Source: Paracoccaceae bacterium (GTDB lineage Bacteria > Pseudomonadota > Alphaproteobacteria > Rhodobacterales > Rhodobacteraceae). From it: 64,000 bases of DNA. This document shows positions 36,703-45,229 of the stretch, one piece after another (positions within the stretch are counted from its first letter, which is position 1; each line of letters starts with the position of its first letter). The notes below the pieces were generated by a model that was not told where the DNA came from, did no database searches, and was given only the letters and a program-made list of their open reading frames with translations. Position numbers and translations under genes: made by a program. The stretch lies in the NCBI GenBank assembly GCA_006226775.1, contig SBGD01000034.1, forward strand, positions 45,642-109,641, in the 5' to 3' direction.

Positions 36703-37001
36703 TCGACGCGGATTGGAGCCTGATCGGGCTGGGCGCGCTGGCCGGGGCGCTGGCCTCGGCGCTGTTCTTTGCCGGGCTGGCCTGGGGGATGCGGATGGCG
36801 CTGCGCCGCCGCCATCCGACGCCGGTGCTGCTTCTCAGCGCTGCGCTGCGCATGGCCGCCTTGATGGCCGCCGGGCTTTGGGTCGCGGGGCAGGGGACGG
36901 GGATGCTGGCGGGCTTTGCGCTGGGCTTTCTGGCGGCGCGGCTGGGCATCCTTCTGATCGCGCGGCGCCCGGGCCGGGCGGAGGGGGCGACATGGAACTG
37001 A
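36699..37001 (+). CDS. atpR: N-ATPase accessory membrane protein AtpR
   Basis: Protein of 100 residues with three hydrophobic segments (about 7-32, 45-62 and 68-85) and Arg-rich loops (RMALRRRHPTP, LLSAALRMAALM). AtpR is specific to N-ATPase operons; conserved Arg residues in its helices were proposed to interact with the c-ring carboxylates. Assignment rests on position, size and topology. It overlaps atpB by ten bases. Confidence 0.85.
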   Translation: MIDADWSLIGLGALAGALASALFFAGLAWGMRMALRRRHPTPVLLLSAALRMAALMAAGLWVAGQGTGMLAGFALGFLAARLGILLIARRPGRAEGATWN

Positions 37002-37693
37002 CCCCCGACAGCACCGTGGTCTTCGAGGTCTGGGGCATCGGCATCAATGCCACCATCCTCAATACCTGGATCATCATGGCGGTGCTGACCGGCGCCTCGG
37101 CGCTGATCACCCGCAACCTGCGCCCGGACGTGCCGCCCAATCGCTGGCGCACCACGCTGGAGGTGATCGTCAACGGCATCACCGGCCAGATCGCCGAGAT
37201 CACCGAGCGGCGCGACCCGCGCATCCTCTATTTCGCCGGCACGCTGTTTCTGTTCATCGTCACCGCCAACCTGCTGACCGTGGTGCCGGGGTTCGACACG
37301 CCGACCTCCTCGCTGTCGACCACCGCGGCGCTGGCGCTGTCGGTGCTGTTCGCGGTGCCGTTGTTCGGCATCGGCAGCCGCGGTTTCGGCGGCTACCTGA
37401 AGACCTATCTCGAGCCCTCGGTCTTCATGCTGCCGTTCAACATCATCTCGGAATTCTCGCGCGGCATCTCGCTGGCGATCCGGCTTTACGGCAACGTCAT
37501 GAGCGGGGCGGTGATCGCCGCCATCCTGCTGGGCGTGGCACCGTTCTTCTTTCCGGTGGTGATGGACATGCTCGGTCTGCTGACCGGCGTGATCCAGGCC
37601 TATATCTTCGCCATCCTGGCCACCGTCTATATCTCGTCGGCGACCGCCGTGCCGCCTGCCAAGCCACCACGAGCCCCAAAGGACCAAGCATGA
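36992..37693 (+). CDS. atpB: N-type ATPase subunit a
   Basis: Membrane stator subunit of 233 residues with five or six helices. The essential stator Arg is in SLAIRLYGNVMSG near 163, preceded by FNIISEFSRGI, and the C-terminal helix ends IFAILATVYISSATA. It forms the ion half-channels with the c-ring. The ATG at 36992 with GGAGGGGG upstream is preferred over the longer frame. It overlaps atpE by four bases. Confidence 0.94.
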   Translation: MELTPDSTVVFEVWGIGINATILNTWIIMAVLTGASALITRNLRPDVPPNRWRTTLEVIVNGITGQIAEITERRDPRILYFAGTLFLFIVTANLLTVVPGFDTPTSSLSTTAALALSVLFAVPLFGIGSRGFGGYLKTYLEPSVFMLPFNIISEFSRGISLAIRLYGNVMSGAVIAAILLGVAPFFFPVVMDMLGLLTGVIQAYIFAILATVYISSATAVPPAKPPRAPKDQA

Positions 37694-37980
37694 CCGACCT
37701 TGCCATCATCGCCGCGATTTCCATCTTCACCGCCGGGTTCACCGTGTCGCTGGGCGCCATCGGCCCGGCGCTTGGCGAAGGGCGCGCCGCGGCCACCGCG
37801 CTCAGCGCCATCGCGCAGCAGCCCGATGCGGCCTCGACCCTGTCGCGCACGCTCTTCGTCAGCCTGGCGATGATCGAATCCACCGCGATCTACTGTTTCG
37901 TGGTGGCGATGATCCTGATCTTCGCCAACCCGTTCTGGGAGGCCGCCCTTGCCGCCGCTTCGGCGCAGGCCGGGGGCTGA
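37690..37980 (+). CDS. atpE: N-type ATPase subunit c
   Basis: Rotor-ring proteolipid of 96 residues, two helices. The first helix contains Glu30 in GPALGEGRAA and the second the ion-binding Glu63 in MIESTAIY. Two carboxylates per hairpin plus the ES-T pattern are characteristic of N-ATPase c-subunits. They were first predicted to bind Na+, while the Burkholderia pseudomallei N-type c-ring was reported as proton-specific with 17 subunits. Ion specificity here is therefore open. The loop is AIAQQPDA. Confidence 0.94.
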   Translation: MTDLAIIAAISIFTAGFTVSLGAIGPALGEGRAAATALSAIAQQPDAASTLSRTLFVSLAMIESTAIYCFVVAMILIFANPFWEAALAAASAQAGG

Positions 37981-37983
37981 GCC

Positions 37984-38751
37984 ATGTCGGTCGACTGGAT
38001 CACGGTCGCGGCGCAGATCGTCAACTTCCTGCTGCTGATCTGGCTGCTCAAGCGCTTTCTCTACCGCCCGATCCTTGACGGGATCGAGGCGCGCGAAGCC
38101 GAGATTGCCGCCCGCATGGGCGAGGCCGCGGCCATCCGGGCCAGCGCCGAAGCCAGGGAGTCGGACTGCAAGGCGCGGGTGGCGGAGCTGTCGTCGAGCC
38201 GCGCCGCGCTTCTGGCCGCCGCGCGGCGCGATGCCGAGGCGGAACGCGACGCGCTGCTGGCCGAGACCCGCGACCGCCTGGCCCGCGAACAGGCCGAGCG
38301 CGAGGCCCGCCGCGCCGAGGAGGCCGCGCGTTTCACCGCCGGGTTGCACCGCACCGGCGCCGAGGCGCTGGTGGCGCTGACCCGCAAGGCACTGGCGGAT
38401 CTGGCCGACGAGACGCTGGAACGCCGCATCGTGCTGCATGCCGCCGCGCAGCTGAACGCCATGGCCGATGACCTGCAGGAGGCCGCCGGCCCGGCGCGCG
38501 CCGCCGTGGCGCTGACCCGCGATCCGCTGCCCGAGGAGTTGCAACAGCGCTTGCGCAGCGATCTCGCGGCGGTGCTCGAGGGGGTCACCCTGCGGTTCGA
38601 GACCGATCCCGCGCTCTCGCCGGGGCTGAACCTGCGGCTGGGCGGCGCCCAGGTCGGCTGGACGGTCGACAGCTATCTCAACGGGCTCGAGGCGGTGCTG
38701 GAGCGTCACGCCGAGCGGCCCCTCAGCAAGGCGATCAGCGATGCAGCCTGA
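37984..38751 (+). CDS. atpF: N-type ATPase subunit b with C-terminal delta-like domain
   Basis: Peripheral stalk subunit of 255 residues, about 90 longer than a normal b. A single N-terminal helix (5-22, [16 protein letters not shown]) leads into [14 protein letters not shown] and a long charged coiled coil to about 165. Residues 172-245 look like the C-terminal domain of subunit delta: [18 protein letters not shown], then [17 protein letters not shown] and [17 protein letters not shown]. No separate delta gene exists in the operon, so this b-delta fusion probably supplies the F1 attachment. It overlaps atpA by eleven bases. Confidence 0.9.
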   Translation: MSVDWITVAAQIVNFLLLIWLLKRFLYRPILDGIEAREAEIAARMGEAAAIRASAEARESDCKARVAELSSSRAALLAAARRDAEAERDALLAETRDRLAREQAEREARRAEEAARFTAGLHRTGAEALVALTRKALADLADETLERRIVLHAAAQLNAMADDLQEAAGPARAAVALTRDPLPEELQQRLRSDLAAVLEGVTLRFETDPALSPGLNLRLGGAQVGWTVDSYLNGLEAVLERHAERPLSKAISDAA

Positions 38752-40273
38752 GCCCGCCGCCGCCGCGATGACGACGCAGGACCTGGTGCAGGCGCTGCTC
38801 GATGCGCCGCCGCCGCGCCCCGAGGTCAGCGAGGTGGGCCGGGTCGAGGAACTGGGCGACGGCATCGCCATCGTCACCGGGCTGGCGCGCGCGCTGGCCG
38901 ATGAATTGCTGGAGTTCGCCTCGGGCGTGTCGGGCATCGTCTTCGATCTCGAGCCGGGGCGGCTTGGCGTCGTGCTGCTTGGCCCCTCGCAGCAGGTCCG
39001 GATGGGCGAGGACGTGCGCCGCACCGGCCGCGTGGTCAGCGTGCCGGTGGGCCCGGCGCTCTTGGGTCGGGTGGTCGATGCTCTGGGCCGGCCACGCGAC
39101 GACATGGGCGCGGTGGAGGCGACTGCCTTGGCCCCGGTCGAGGCCGAGGCGCCCGACATCCTGTCGCGCGCGCCGGTGTCGCGCCCGCTGGCCACCGGGC
39201 TCAAGGCGGTGGATGCGGCGGTGCCGGTGGGCCTGGGCCAGCGCGAGCTGATCATCGGCGACCGGCAGACCGGCAAGACCTCGATCGCGGTGGATACCAT
39301 CCTGAACCAGAAGGACACCGGGGTGATCTGCCTCTATTGCGCCATCGGCCAGCGCGGCGATGCGGTGGCCAAGGTGATCGGCGCGGTGCGTGACGGCGGC
39401 ATGATGGACCAGACGGTGATCGTCACCGCGGGGGACGAGGATGCGCCGGGGCTGGCCTATATCGCGCCCTATGCCGCGATGTCGATGGCCGAGCATTTCG
39501 CCGCTGGGGGCCGCGACGTGCTGGTGGTGATGGACGATCTGACCCACCATGCGCAAACCTACCGCGAGGTCTCGCTGCTGTTGCGCCGCCCGCCGGGGCG
39601 CGAGGCCTTTCCCGGCGACATCTTCTATGTTCATGCGCGGCTCCTGGAACGCGCCGGGCAGTTCGGCGCGGGGCAAGGCTCGATCACCGCGCTGCCGGTG
39701 GTCGAGACCCAGGCCGAGAACCTCTCGGCCTATATCCCGACCAACCTGATCTCGATCACCGACGGGCAGATCTACCTCTCGCCCAAGCTGGTGCGCACCA
39801 ACCAGTTTCCCGCCGTCGACCTGGGCGTTTCGGTCAGCCGGGTGGGCGGCAAGGCGCAGGCGCGCGCCTTTCGCGAGGTGGCGGGCAACCTGCGGGTGAC
39901 GCTGTCGCAATTCGAGGAACTGGAGGAATTCGCCCGGTTCGGCACCCGGCTGGACGACGACACCCGCGCGCGCCTGGCCCGGGGCGGGGCGATGCGCAAT
40001 GCCCTGCGCCAGGCCGAGCGCGATCCGATGGCGGCCAATGAACAGCTTGCGGTGCTGATCGCTGCCATGGAGGGCCTGCTCGACGGCATGGACGAGGCCC
40101 GGGCGGGCCGCGCGATGGGCGCGATCCGACAGGCGATCCGCGCCGATGACGGCGGGCTGGCGCAGGTCATCGCGGGCAACGACAAGCTGGGTGCGGCGGC
40201 GCGCGAGCACATCCTTGCCACCGCCCGCGCGGCGCTGGCGCAGATGGAGCAGGGCGATGGCGCAGACGCTTGA
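38741..40273 (+). CDS. atpA: N-type ATPase alpha subunit
   Basis: Non-catalytic nucleotide-binding subunit of 510 residues. Walker [15 protein letters not shown] starts at residue 173, with [34 protein letters not shown] and the arginine-finger region [15 protein letters not shown]. The start at 38741 lies within atpF; an in-frame ATG at 38768 is an alternative. It overlaps atpG by 17 bases. Confidence 0.95.
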   Translation: MQPEPAAAAMTTQDLVQALLDAPPPRPEVSEVGRVEELGDGIAIVTGLARALADELLEFASGVSGIVFDLEPGRLGVVLLGPSQQVRMGEDVRRTGRVVSVPVGPALLGRVVDALGRPRDDMGAVEATALAPVEAEAPDILSRAPVSRPLATGLKAVDAAVPVGLGQRELIIGDRQTGKTSIAVDTILNQKDTGVICLYCAIGQRGDAVAKVIGAVRDGGMMDQTVIVTAGDEDAPGLAYIAPYAAMSMAEHFAAGGRDVLVVMDDLTHHAQTYREVSLLLRRPPGREAFPGDIFYVHARLLERAGQFGAGQGSITALPVVETQAENLSAYIPTNLISITDGQIYLSPKLVRTNQFPAVDLGVSVSRVGGKAQARAFREVAGNLRVTLSQFEELEEFARFGTRLDDDTRARLARGGAMRNALRQAERDPMAANEQLAVLIAAMEGLLDGMDEARAGRAMGAIRQAIRADDGGLAQVIAGNDKLGAAAREHILATARAALAQMEQGDGADA

Positions 40274-41171
40274 ACGGCTGACCGGGCGCAGCGACACGAT
40301 GCGCTCCATTCGCAGTATCGTGCGCACCATGAAGACCATGTCGGCGATCAACGCGCTGCCCTATGAGCGCGCCGCGACCGCCATCGAGGCCTACCGCGAG
40401 ACCGCGCTGATGGGCTTTCACGCCTTCGTGCAGAGCCATGGCCCGCTGCCGCAGGACACCGGGGCCAAGGGCGCGCCGATCGTCATTGCCTTCGGCTCCG
40501 ACCACGGGCTTTGCGGCAATTACAACGAGATCGTGGCGCAGGAGGTCGATAGGGTGGCCAGGGCCCGCCCCGGCACCGCCGTGATCTGCGTCGGCGCGCA
40601 GATGGAGGATGCGCTGACGGGGCAGGGCCTCACACCCGAAACCACGCTGCTGCCGCCGGCCAATGTCGACGGGCTGGGCCGGCTGGCCGGGCGGCTGATC
40701 GGGCTGCTCGACCAAAGGCGCGGCGCCGACAGCCGGGGCGAGATCGCGGTGACGCTTGTCTTCACCCGGCGCGCCGAGCACGGCCTGCAACGCCCGGTGG
40801 CGCAGCCGCTTCTGCCGCTCGATCCCGCGCTCACCGCGGGCTTCGCGGACCGGCCCTGGGCGTCGCGCAGCCTGCCGCAGTTTCGCCTGCCGCCGGACCG
40901 GCTTCTGGCTTCGCTGATCCGCAGTTACCTTTTTGCCGAGATCTTTCGCGCCGCCGCCGAGGCCATGGTGACCGAGAACGCCGCCCGCCTGGCGCGGATG
41001 CAGCAGGCGGAACGCTCGGTCGATGACCGGCTGGAGGACCTGACCGCCGAGATGCGCTCGGTCCGTCAGAGCGAGATCACCACCGAGCTGCTGGACGTGA
41101 TCATCGGTTTCGAGGCGCTCAAGCGCCGCCGCAAGACCAAACGCAGGCCAGGGACCGCGCCGCCGGAGTGA
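40257..41171 (+). CDS. atpG: N-type ATPase gamma subunit
   Basis: Central rotor shaft of 304 residues. The N-terminal helix includes [20 protein letters not shown], the Rossmann-like part [15 protein letters not shown] near 80, and the C-terminal helix [18 protein letters not shown]. It is the last ATPase gene; the order atpDCQRBEFAG is complete with no delta. The ATG at 40257 is chosen because the upstream extension lies in atpA. Confidence 0.92.
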   Translation: MAQTLERLTGRSDTMRSIRSIVRTMKTMSAINALPYERAATAIEAYRETALMGFHAFVQSHGPLPQDTGAKGAPIVIAFGSDHGLCGNYNEIVAQEVDRVARARPGTAVICVGAQMEDALTGQGLTPETTLLPPANVDGLGRLAGRLIGLLDQRRGADSRGEIAVTLVFTRRAEHGLQRPVAQPLLPLDPALTAGFADRPWASRSLPQFRLPPDRLLASLIRSYLFAEIFRAAAEAMVTENAARLARMQQAERSVDDRLEDLTAEMRSVRQSEITTELLDVIIGFEALKRRRKTKRRPGTAPPE

Positions 41172-41178
41172 GCGCGTA

Positions 41179-41192
41179 TTGCCGCAGGTTAA
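41179..41192. promoter_or_regulatory. Dyad upstream of the CBS gene resembling the phasin-side box
   Basis: TTGCCGCAGGTTAA shares GCAGGTTAA with the candidate FNR-like box TTGATGCAGGTTAA at 32963 in the same island. It lies 66 bases upstream of the CBS start, just after atpG. It is a weak match to FNR consensus on its own; the resemblance between the two sites is what makes it notable. Confidence 0.3.
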
Positions 41193-41257
41193 GGGCGAGG
41201 GTCCGGCCGGTGCTAGGATGGCCGGACGCACCGCCCGGTGCGATGGGAGGGCCCGAC

Positions 41258-41668
41258 ATGCTGGTAAGCCGCATCATGCGCAAACCGGTGACCACCGTCA
41301 CCCCCGATACATCGGTGCAGGCCGCCGCGGTGCTGATGGCCACCTTGGACGTCGGCGCGCTTGCGGTCTGCGTCAATGGCCATCCGGTGGGGATTCTGAC
41401 CGATCGCGACATCGTGGTGCGATGGGCGACGCGGACCTTTGCCGACAGCCTTGTGGCGCCGATCATGACCGTGGGCGTGGCGACCTGCCGCGCCGATCAG
41501 ACGGTCGAACAGGCCGCGCACCTGATGTCGGACCTGCAGATCCGGCGGCTGGTGGTGCTGGACGAGGCCGGGCGGATCGTCGGCATGGTGACGCTGGGCG
41601 ATATCGCCAATGACGCCGACGAGGAACTGGCCGGCCAGACCCTGGGCGAGGTGGTCGAGACCCGCTGA
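41258..41668 (+). CDS. CBS-domain pair protein
   Basis: Small protein of 136 residues made of two CBS motifs: VSRIMRKPVTTVTPDTSVQA with VGILTDRDIVVRW, then IMTVGVATCRADQTVEQAAH with IVGMVTLGDIAN. CBS pairs bind adenine nucleotides and often sense energy state. The ATG at 41258 after GGGAGGG is preferred to the longer frame. Its position right after the rotary ATPase genes and before a Crp/Fnr gene fits an energy-stress role (inference). Confidence 0.9.
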   Translation: MLVSRIMRKPVTTVTPDTSVQAAAVLMATLDVGALAVCVNGHPVGILTDRDIVVRWATRTFADSLVAPIMTVGVATCRADQTVEQAAHLMSDLQIRRLVVLDEAGRIVGMVTLGDIANDADEELAGQTLGEVVETR

Positions 41669-41685
41669 CGCATGTCGGCAAAAGC

Positions 41686-42423
41686 TCAGGGCGTGCGGCG
41701 GGCGAGGATCTCGTTGCGAAAGACCGTCAGATCGATGCCGGACCGCTCGCACAGGGCGTCAAGGTCGCGCAGGTCGATTTCGGTCGGGGTGGGCCAGGCG
41801 ATGAGGCCTTCACGCTCGAACCGCCGCAGGGTGCGGCAGACATGGACATTGCTCAGGCCGGTGAATTCGCCCAGCTTCTGCTGGGTCATCGGAAAGGTGA
41901 ACCTGCCGCCCCGGGTCAGGCCGATCGCCTCGAGACGGACGTAGAATTCCAGCAGCGCATAGGCCAGGCGGTTGGCGGCATTGCCGCGCCCCATGCGCAG
42001 CAGCAGTTCCGAGGTGCGCGACTGGGTGCGCACGATCTCGGCGGCCATCAATTCGCGCAGCCGCGCCATGTCGGGCCGCGGGCCATTGGCATGGGCGGGG
42101 CGGATGTTGATGAAACGCGCATCGCTCAGCGCCTCGACCGAACAGGCGGCGACCGGGGCATTGGCCGCGCCGATCAGCGCGAAATCGCCGGGCAGCATGA
42201 CGTCGATGATCTGGGTCTCGCCCTCGGGCAGCATCTTGGAAAAGGCGATCCAGCCCTCCAGCAGCAGCATGGAGTGATCGGCAAAGTCGTCTTCCTGGAT
42301 CAGGGTCCGGCCCTTGCGCGCGCTGTCGATCTGGGCCTTGGGCTGCACCCGCAGGAAACACTCGATCAACGAGGGATCGTGCCGGTCGCCGGGCGGCGGG
42401 ACAAGATCAACCTGAGGTTTCAT
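41686..42423 (-). CDS. Crp/Fnr-family transcriptional regulator
   Basis: Regulator of 245 residues. The cyclic-nucleotide-like beta-barrel (about 35-125: LIQEDDFADHSMLLLEGWIA) is followed by a long dimer helix and a winged HTH (MTQQKLGEFTGLSNVHVCRT near 190). The Fnr-type N-terminal Cys cluster is absent, so it does not carry the oxygen-labile Fe-S cluster. The recognition helix reads GLSNVHVCRTLRRF rather than the E-SR pattern of FNR, so it probably does not bind TTGAT-type boxes. The ATG at 42423 gives normal length. It is convergent with the CBS gene and divergent from nothing; its promoter is in 42424-42598. Confidence 0.92.
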   Translation of the reverse strand: MKPQVDLVPPPGDRHDPSLIECFLRVQPKAQIDSARKGRTLIQEDDFADHSMLLLEGWIAFSKMLPEGETQIIDVMLPGDFALIGAANAPVAACSVEALSDARFINIRPAHANGPRPDMARLRELMAAEIVRTQSRTSELLLRMGRGNAANRLAYALLEFYVRLEAIGLTRGGRFTFPMTQQKLGEFTGLSNVHVCRTLRRFEREGLIAWPTPTEIDLRDLDALCERSGIDLTVFRNEILARRTP

Positions 42424-42598
42424 CGCCGTGATCCCCCCAGGGCAGCTTGATTTCTGATGCGGCGCGGGCGCGCCTCGGCTTGGACTGTCGTGCAACCTAG
42501 CAAGCCGGGCGGGATTTGACCAGCGCAAGGCACAGGCGGCGGTCCGCCACACTGCCGCAGGGGGTGCGCCCCGGCGGGGATCGCCGGGGCGCGAAGGC

Positions 42599-43414
42599 TC
42601 ACGAGGCCAGCGAGGCGGCGCTGGCCGCAGCTTGGCGCGCGCGCAGGAAATCCAGCACCAGGGCGCTGTATTCCTCGGGCTGTTCGGCAAAGGCATAGTG
42701 GCCCGCGTTCTCGATCACGTGCAGCTCGCTGCCCGCGACCATCTCCTGCATCAGCTTCATGCCCTCGGCGGTGCAGGCCGGGTCTTCGCGGCCGGCGATC
42801 ATCAGCGTCGGCTTGGTCAATTCGTTCAGCGCCGGGCGGCCGTCATAGCTGCCGATGGCGCGGATCGAGGTGGCGAAGGTCTCGGTCTTCATCGACAGCA
42901 CCACCTCGAAGACCTTGTCGACCAGCGGGCCGGAGGCGCCCTTGGCCATCATGGAGGTGATCATCGGCGTCGCGTAATCGGCCACGCTGATGCCGCTCTC
43001 GATCGGCGCGAGGCGGTCCTTCATGTACTGCTTCTGATCCTCGGGGGTGCGGGCGGCAAAGCCGCGCGACCCGGCGGACAGGATCAGGCCATGGATCAGC
43101 GGTTCGCGGTTGGTGGCATAGGGGCCGATCAGCGCACCCATGGAATGGCCCAGCAGGACGTTGACCGCGGTGGCCTCTTTCTGCACCAGCGCGATGGCGG
43201 CCTCGGCAAAACGTTCGATGCTGGCCGGTTCGACGGCGGGCGAGGTGCCGTAGCCGGGGCAGTCCCAGACCACGACGCGGAAACCGGCGTCGGAGATGCG
43301 GGTGGCGAAATCCTCGAAGTAGCGGCCGTCGCCATAGGCGCCGTGCAGGGCAAACAGGGTGGTGTCACCGGCGCCGAAGACGCGGTAGTGGGGCAGGGGG
43401 GCGGTCATGGTCAC
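42599..43414 (-). CDS. Alpha/beta-fold hydrolase
   Basis: Soluble hydrolase of 271 residues. Oxyanion region LFALHGAYGDGRYFEDF, nucleophile elbow LLGHSMGALIG (Ser near 103), acid in MIAGREDPACT and His in VIENAGHYAFAEQPEEY. It resembles esterase, C-C hydrolase or haloperoxidase-like enzymes; the substrate is unknown. It overlaps the upstream hydrolase by four bases; both belong to the left-hand operon of the catabolic island. Confidence 0.9.
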   Translation of the reverse strand: MTMTAPLPHYRVFGAGDTTLFALHGAYGDGRYFEDFATRISDAGFRVVVWDCPGYGTSPAVEPASIERFAEAAIALVQKEATAVNVLLGHSMGALIGPYATNREPLIHGLILSAGSRGFAARTPEDQKQYMKDRLAPIESGISVADYATPMITSMMAKGASGPLVDKVFEVVLSMKTETFATSIRAIGSYDGRPALNELTKPTLMIAGREDPACTAEGMKLMQEMVAGSELHVIENAGHYAFAEQPEEYSALVLDFLRARQAAASAASLAS

Positions 43415-44121
43415 TGTCCTTTGTTCTCGGGGAAAGCTGTGTCGAGCCAGTCGGCCACCGCGCGGGCCAGGGCCTCGGGCTGTTCGGCGGGCAGCATGTG
43501 GCCGGCGCCGGGCAGGATCGCCTGATCCGCGCCGATGCGCTGGGCCATCGCGGTCTGCTTCTCGGTCGGGATGACGACGTCATGATCGGCGCTGACCACC
43601 AGCACCGGGGCCTCGGCCGCCTTGAGCAGGGCGCCGCGGTCGGGACGGGTGGCGCTGGCGCGCATGTGCGCGGCATAGCGCTCGGCACCATAGCCGGTCA
43701 GCCCGGCGGCGCGTTCCTCCATCAGGTCGGCGCGCCCGGCATTGTCCGGGTGATAGGCGCGGGCCGAGGCGGCGGCGGCCAGCTCGGCGTATTCGCCCGC
43801 TTCGGCACGCTTGGCCTTCTCCAGCCGTCCGGCGGCGACGGTCTCGCTGTCGTCCCAGTCGTTGGAGTTGACCAGCACGACGCCGGCAATGCGCTCGGGC
43901 GCGGCGGCCAGCATGGCCAGCGCGACGTAGCCGCCGAAGGAATGGCCCAGCACGACAAAGCGCTCGGGCGCCTCGGCCAGAAGCGCCTCGGCAATCGCCT
44001 CGACGGTGTCGAGGGCGGGGCAGTCGACGGCGGTGACGCGGTGCTGCGCGGGCATGGTTTGGCGAAATCCGTCGAAGGTTCGAGCGGTATTGTTGATGCC
44101 GGGCACGGCCAGGATGTCCAT
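43411..44121 (-). CDS. Alpha/beta-fold hydrolase
   Basis: Soluble hydrolase of 236 residues, related in fold but not closely similar to its neighbour. Elbow VLGHSFGGYVAL (Ser near 83), acid in VVSADHDVVIP and His in ILPGAGHMLPAEQPEAL. The short N-terminus (MDILAVPGINN) lacks a signal peptide. The ATG at 44121 has GGAGG six bases upstream and is preferred over the longer frame. First gene of the leftward operon, reading from the 92-base control region shared with the rightward hydrolase gene. Confidence 0.88.
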   Translation of the reverse strand: MDILAVPGINNTARTFDGFRQTMPAQHRVTAVDCPALDTVEAIAEALLAEAPERFVVLGHSFGGYVALAMLAAAPERIAGVVLVNSNDWDDSETVAAGRLEKAKRAEAGEYAELAAAASARAYHPDNAGRADLMEERAAGLTGYGAERYAAHMRASATRPDRGALLKAAEAPVLVVSADHDVVIPTEKQTAMAQRIGADQAILPGAGHMLPAEQPEALARAVADWLDTAFPENKGQ

Positions 44122-44159
44122 GAAGCGCCTCCATTTGCGGTTCGAGTTCACGTTCAGGC

Positions 44160-44206
44160 TTTACAGATCCGGGCTCCATATGTCAAAATATATATAACAA
44201 GGGAGA
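44160..44206. promoter_or_regulatory. Divergent promoter of the hydrolase genes (TTGACATATGG element)
   Basis: On the minus strand TTGACATATGG (44184-44174) offers a -35 for the leftward hydrolase pair, with TAAAGC 17 bases on as a weak -10. The plus side is unusually AT-rich (AAAATATATATAACAA) before GGGAG and the ATG at 44214. The same element, TTGACATAGGG, is the -35 of the carotenoid-oxygenase operon at 45160. Confidence 0.45.
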
Positions 44207-44213
44207 TGCATAT

Positions 44214-45113
44214 ATGGGTTTTCATCGGCAGGATATCGCGTTTTCGTCCGAGGGCGAACACGTGCGCGGCTGGCTTTACACGCCCGGATCGGGGGCGGGG
44301 CCCTGGCCCGCCATCGTCATGGCGCATGGATTCGGGGCGGTGAAGGAGATGTATCTCGACCGATTCGCCGAAGGCTTTGCGGCGGCGGGATTCGCGGTCC
44401 TGGTGTTCGACTACCGCCGCCTCGGCGCCAGCGACGGCACGCCCCGGCAGGAGATCGACCCGGCCGCGCAGATCGAGGATTACCGCAATGCGATCACCTG
44501 GATCGCGGCGCGGGACGAGGTGGATGCGGGGCGGATCGGCCTCTGGGGGACAAGCTGCTGCGGCGGGCATGTGCTGGTGGTCGCGGCCACCGATCCGCGG
44601 GTGAAATGCGTGGTCTCGCAGGTGCCGACGATCAGCGGCAATGCGGTCACCAAACGGCGGTTTACCCCTGATACACTGGCGGAAACCGCTGCCTTGAACG
44701 GCGCGGACCGCCTGGCGCGGATGCAGGGGGCGGCGCCGCAGATGCGGATGCTGGTGGCCGATGGCAGCGGCGATCCGGCGGTCTATTCGGCCCCCGATGC
44801 GGTCGAATGGTACACCTCGGCGGCGGCGCGTGGCGGGGCCTGGCGCAACGCGGTGACGCTGCGGTCGCTGGAGTATTCGCGGGCCTATGAACCGGGCGCC
44901 TGGATCGCCTTCATCGCGCCCTGTCCCTTGCTGATGATCGTGGCCGACAGCGATTCGGTCACGCCGACCGACCTTGCCCTCGGCGCCTATGAGCAGGCCC
45001 GCGAGCCCAAGGCGCTGACGCTGATTCCCGGCGGCCACTTCGGGGCTTACACGGCAGAGTTCGACACTGCCTCCTCGGCGGCGCGCGCCTGGTTCGTGCG
45101 CCACCTGGCCTGA
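44214..45113 (+). CDS. Alpha/beta hydrolase, dienelactone-hydrolase-like
   Basis: Soluble hydrolase of 299 residues. Oxyanion part VMAHGFGAVKEMYLDRFAEG, DYRRLGASDG, and an unusual elbow WGTSCCGGHVL (Ser near 118 in GTSCCGG). The acid is near ADSDSVTP and the His in IPGGHFGAYT. Two Cys next to the nucleophile are uncommon. GGGAGATG precedes the ATG. It is monocistronic or the first gene of the rightward group; a separate promoter (45146-45188) precedes the next gene. Confidence 0.88.
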   Translation: MGFHRQDIAFSSEGEHVRGWLYTPGSGAGPWPAIVMAHGFGAVKEMYLDRFAEGFAAAGFAVLVFDYRRLGASDGTPRQEIDPAAQIEDYRNAITWIAARDEVDAGRIGLWGTSCCGGHVLVVAATDPRVKCVVSQVPTISGNAVTKRRFTPDTLAETAALNGADRLARMQGAAPQMRMLVADGSGDPAVYSAPDAVEWYTSAAARGGAWRNAVTLRSLEYSRAYEPGAWIAFIAPCPLLMIVADSDSVTPTDLALGAYEQAREPKALTLIPGGHFGAYTAEFDTASSAARAWFVRHLA

Positions 45114-45145
45114 AATCATGCGGAAAATTACTCTTAGTTCGAAAC

Positions 45146-45188
45146 GACATATGTAATTCTTGACATAGGGAAAATCTTTCGCCATACC
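45146..45188 (+). promoter_or_regulatory. Promoter and direct repeats before the carotenoid-oxygenase gene
   Basis: TTGACA (45160-45165), 17-base spacer, CATACC (45183-45188). GACATA occurs twice, at 45146 and 45162, 16 bases apart, the first within GACATATG. The same GACATATG occurs on the minus strand at 44184-44177. A regulator, perhaps the PadR protein of the operon, could bind both regions. Confidence 0.5.
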
Positions 45189-45229
45189 TAGCGTCAACCG
45201 ATCTTTACTGTGAAATGGGAGGAGCCCAG

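Noticed and set aside
41686..42423. Oxygen-sensing Fnr with an Fe-S cluster
   Set aside because: The N-terminal Cys motif is absent and the recognition helix differs from FNR, so it is called only as Crp/Fnr family.
42513..42525. TTGACCAGCGCAA near the Crp/Fnr gene as an FNR/FixK box
   Set aside because: The half-sites are spaced one base too close for the 14-base FNR/FixK pattern.
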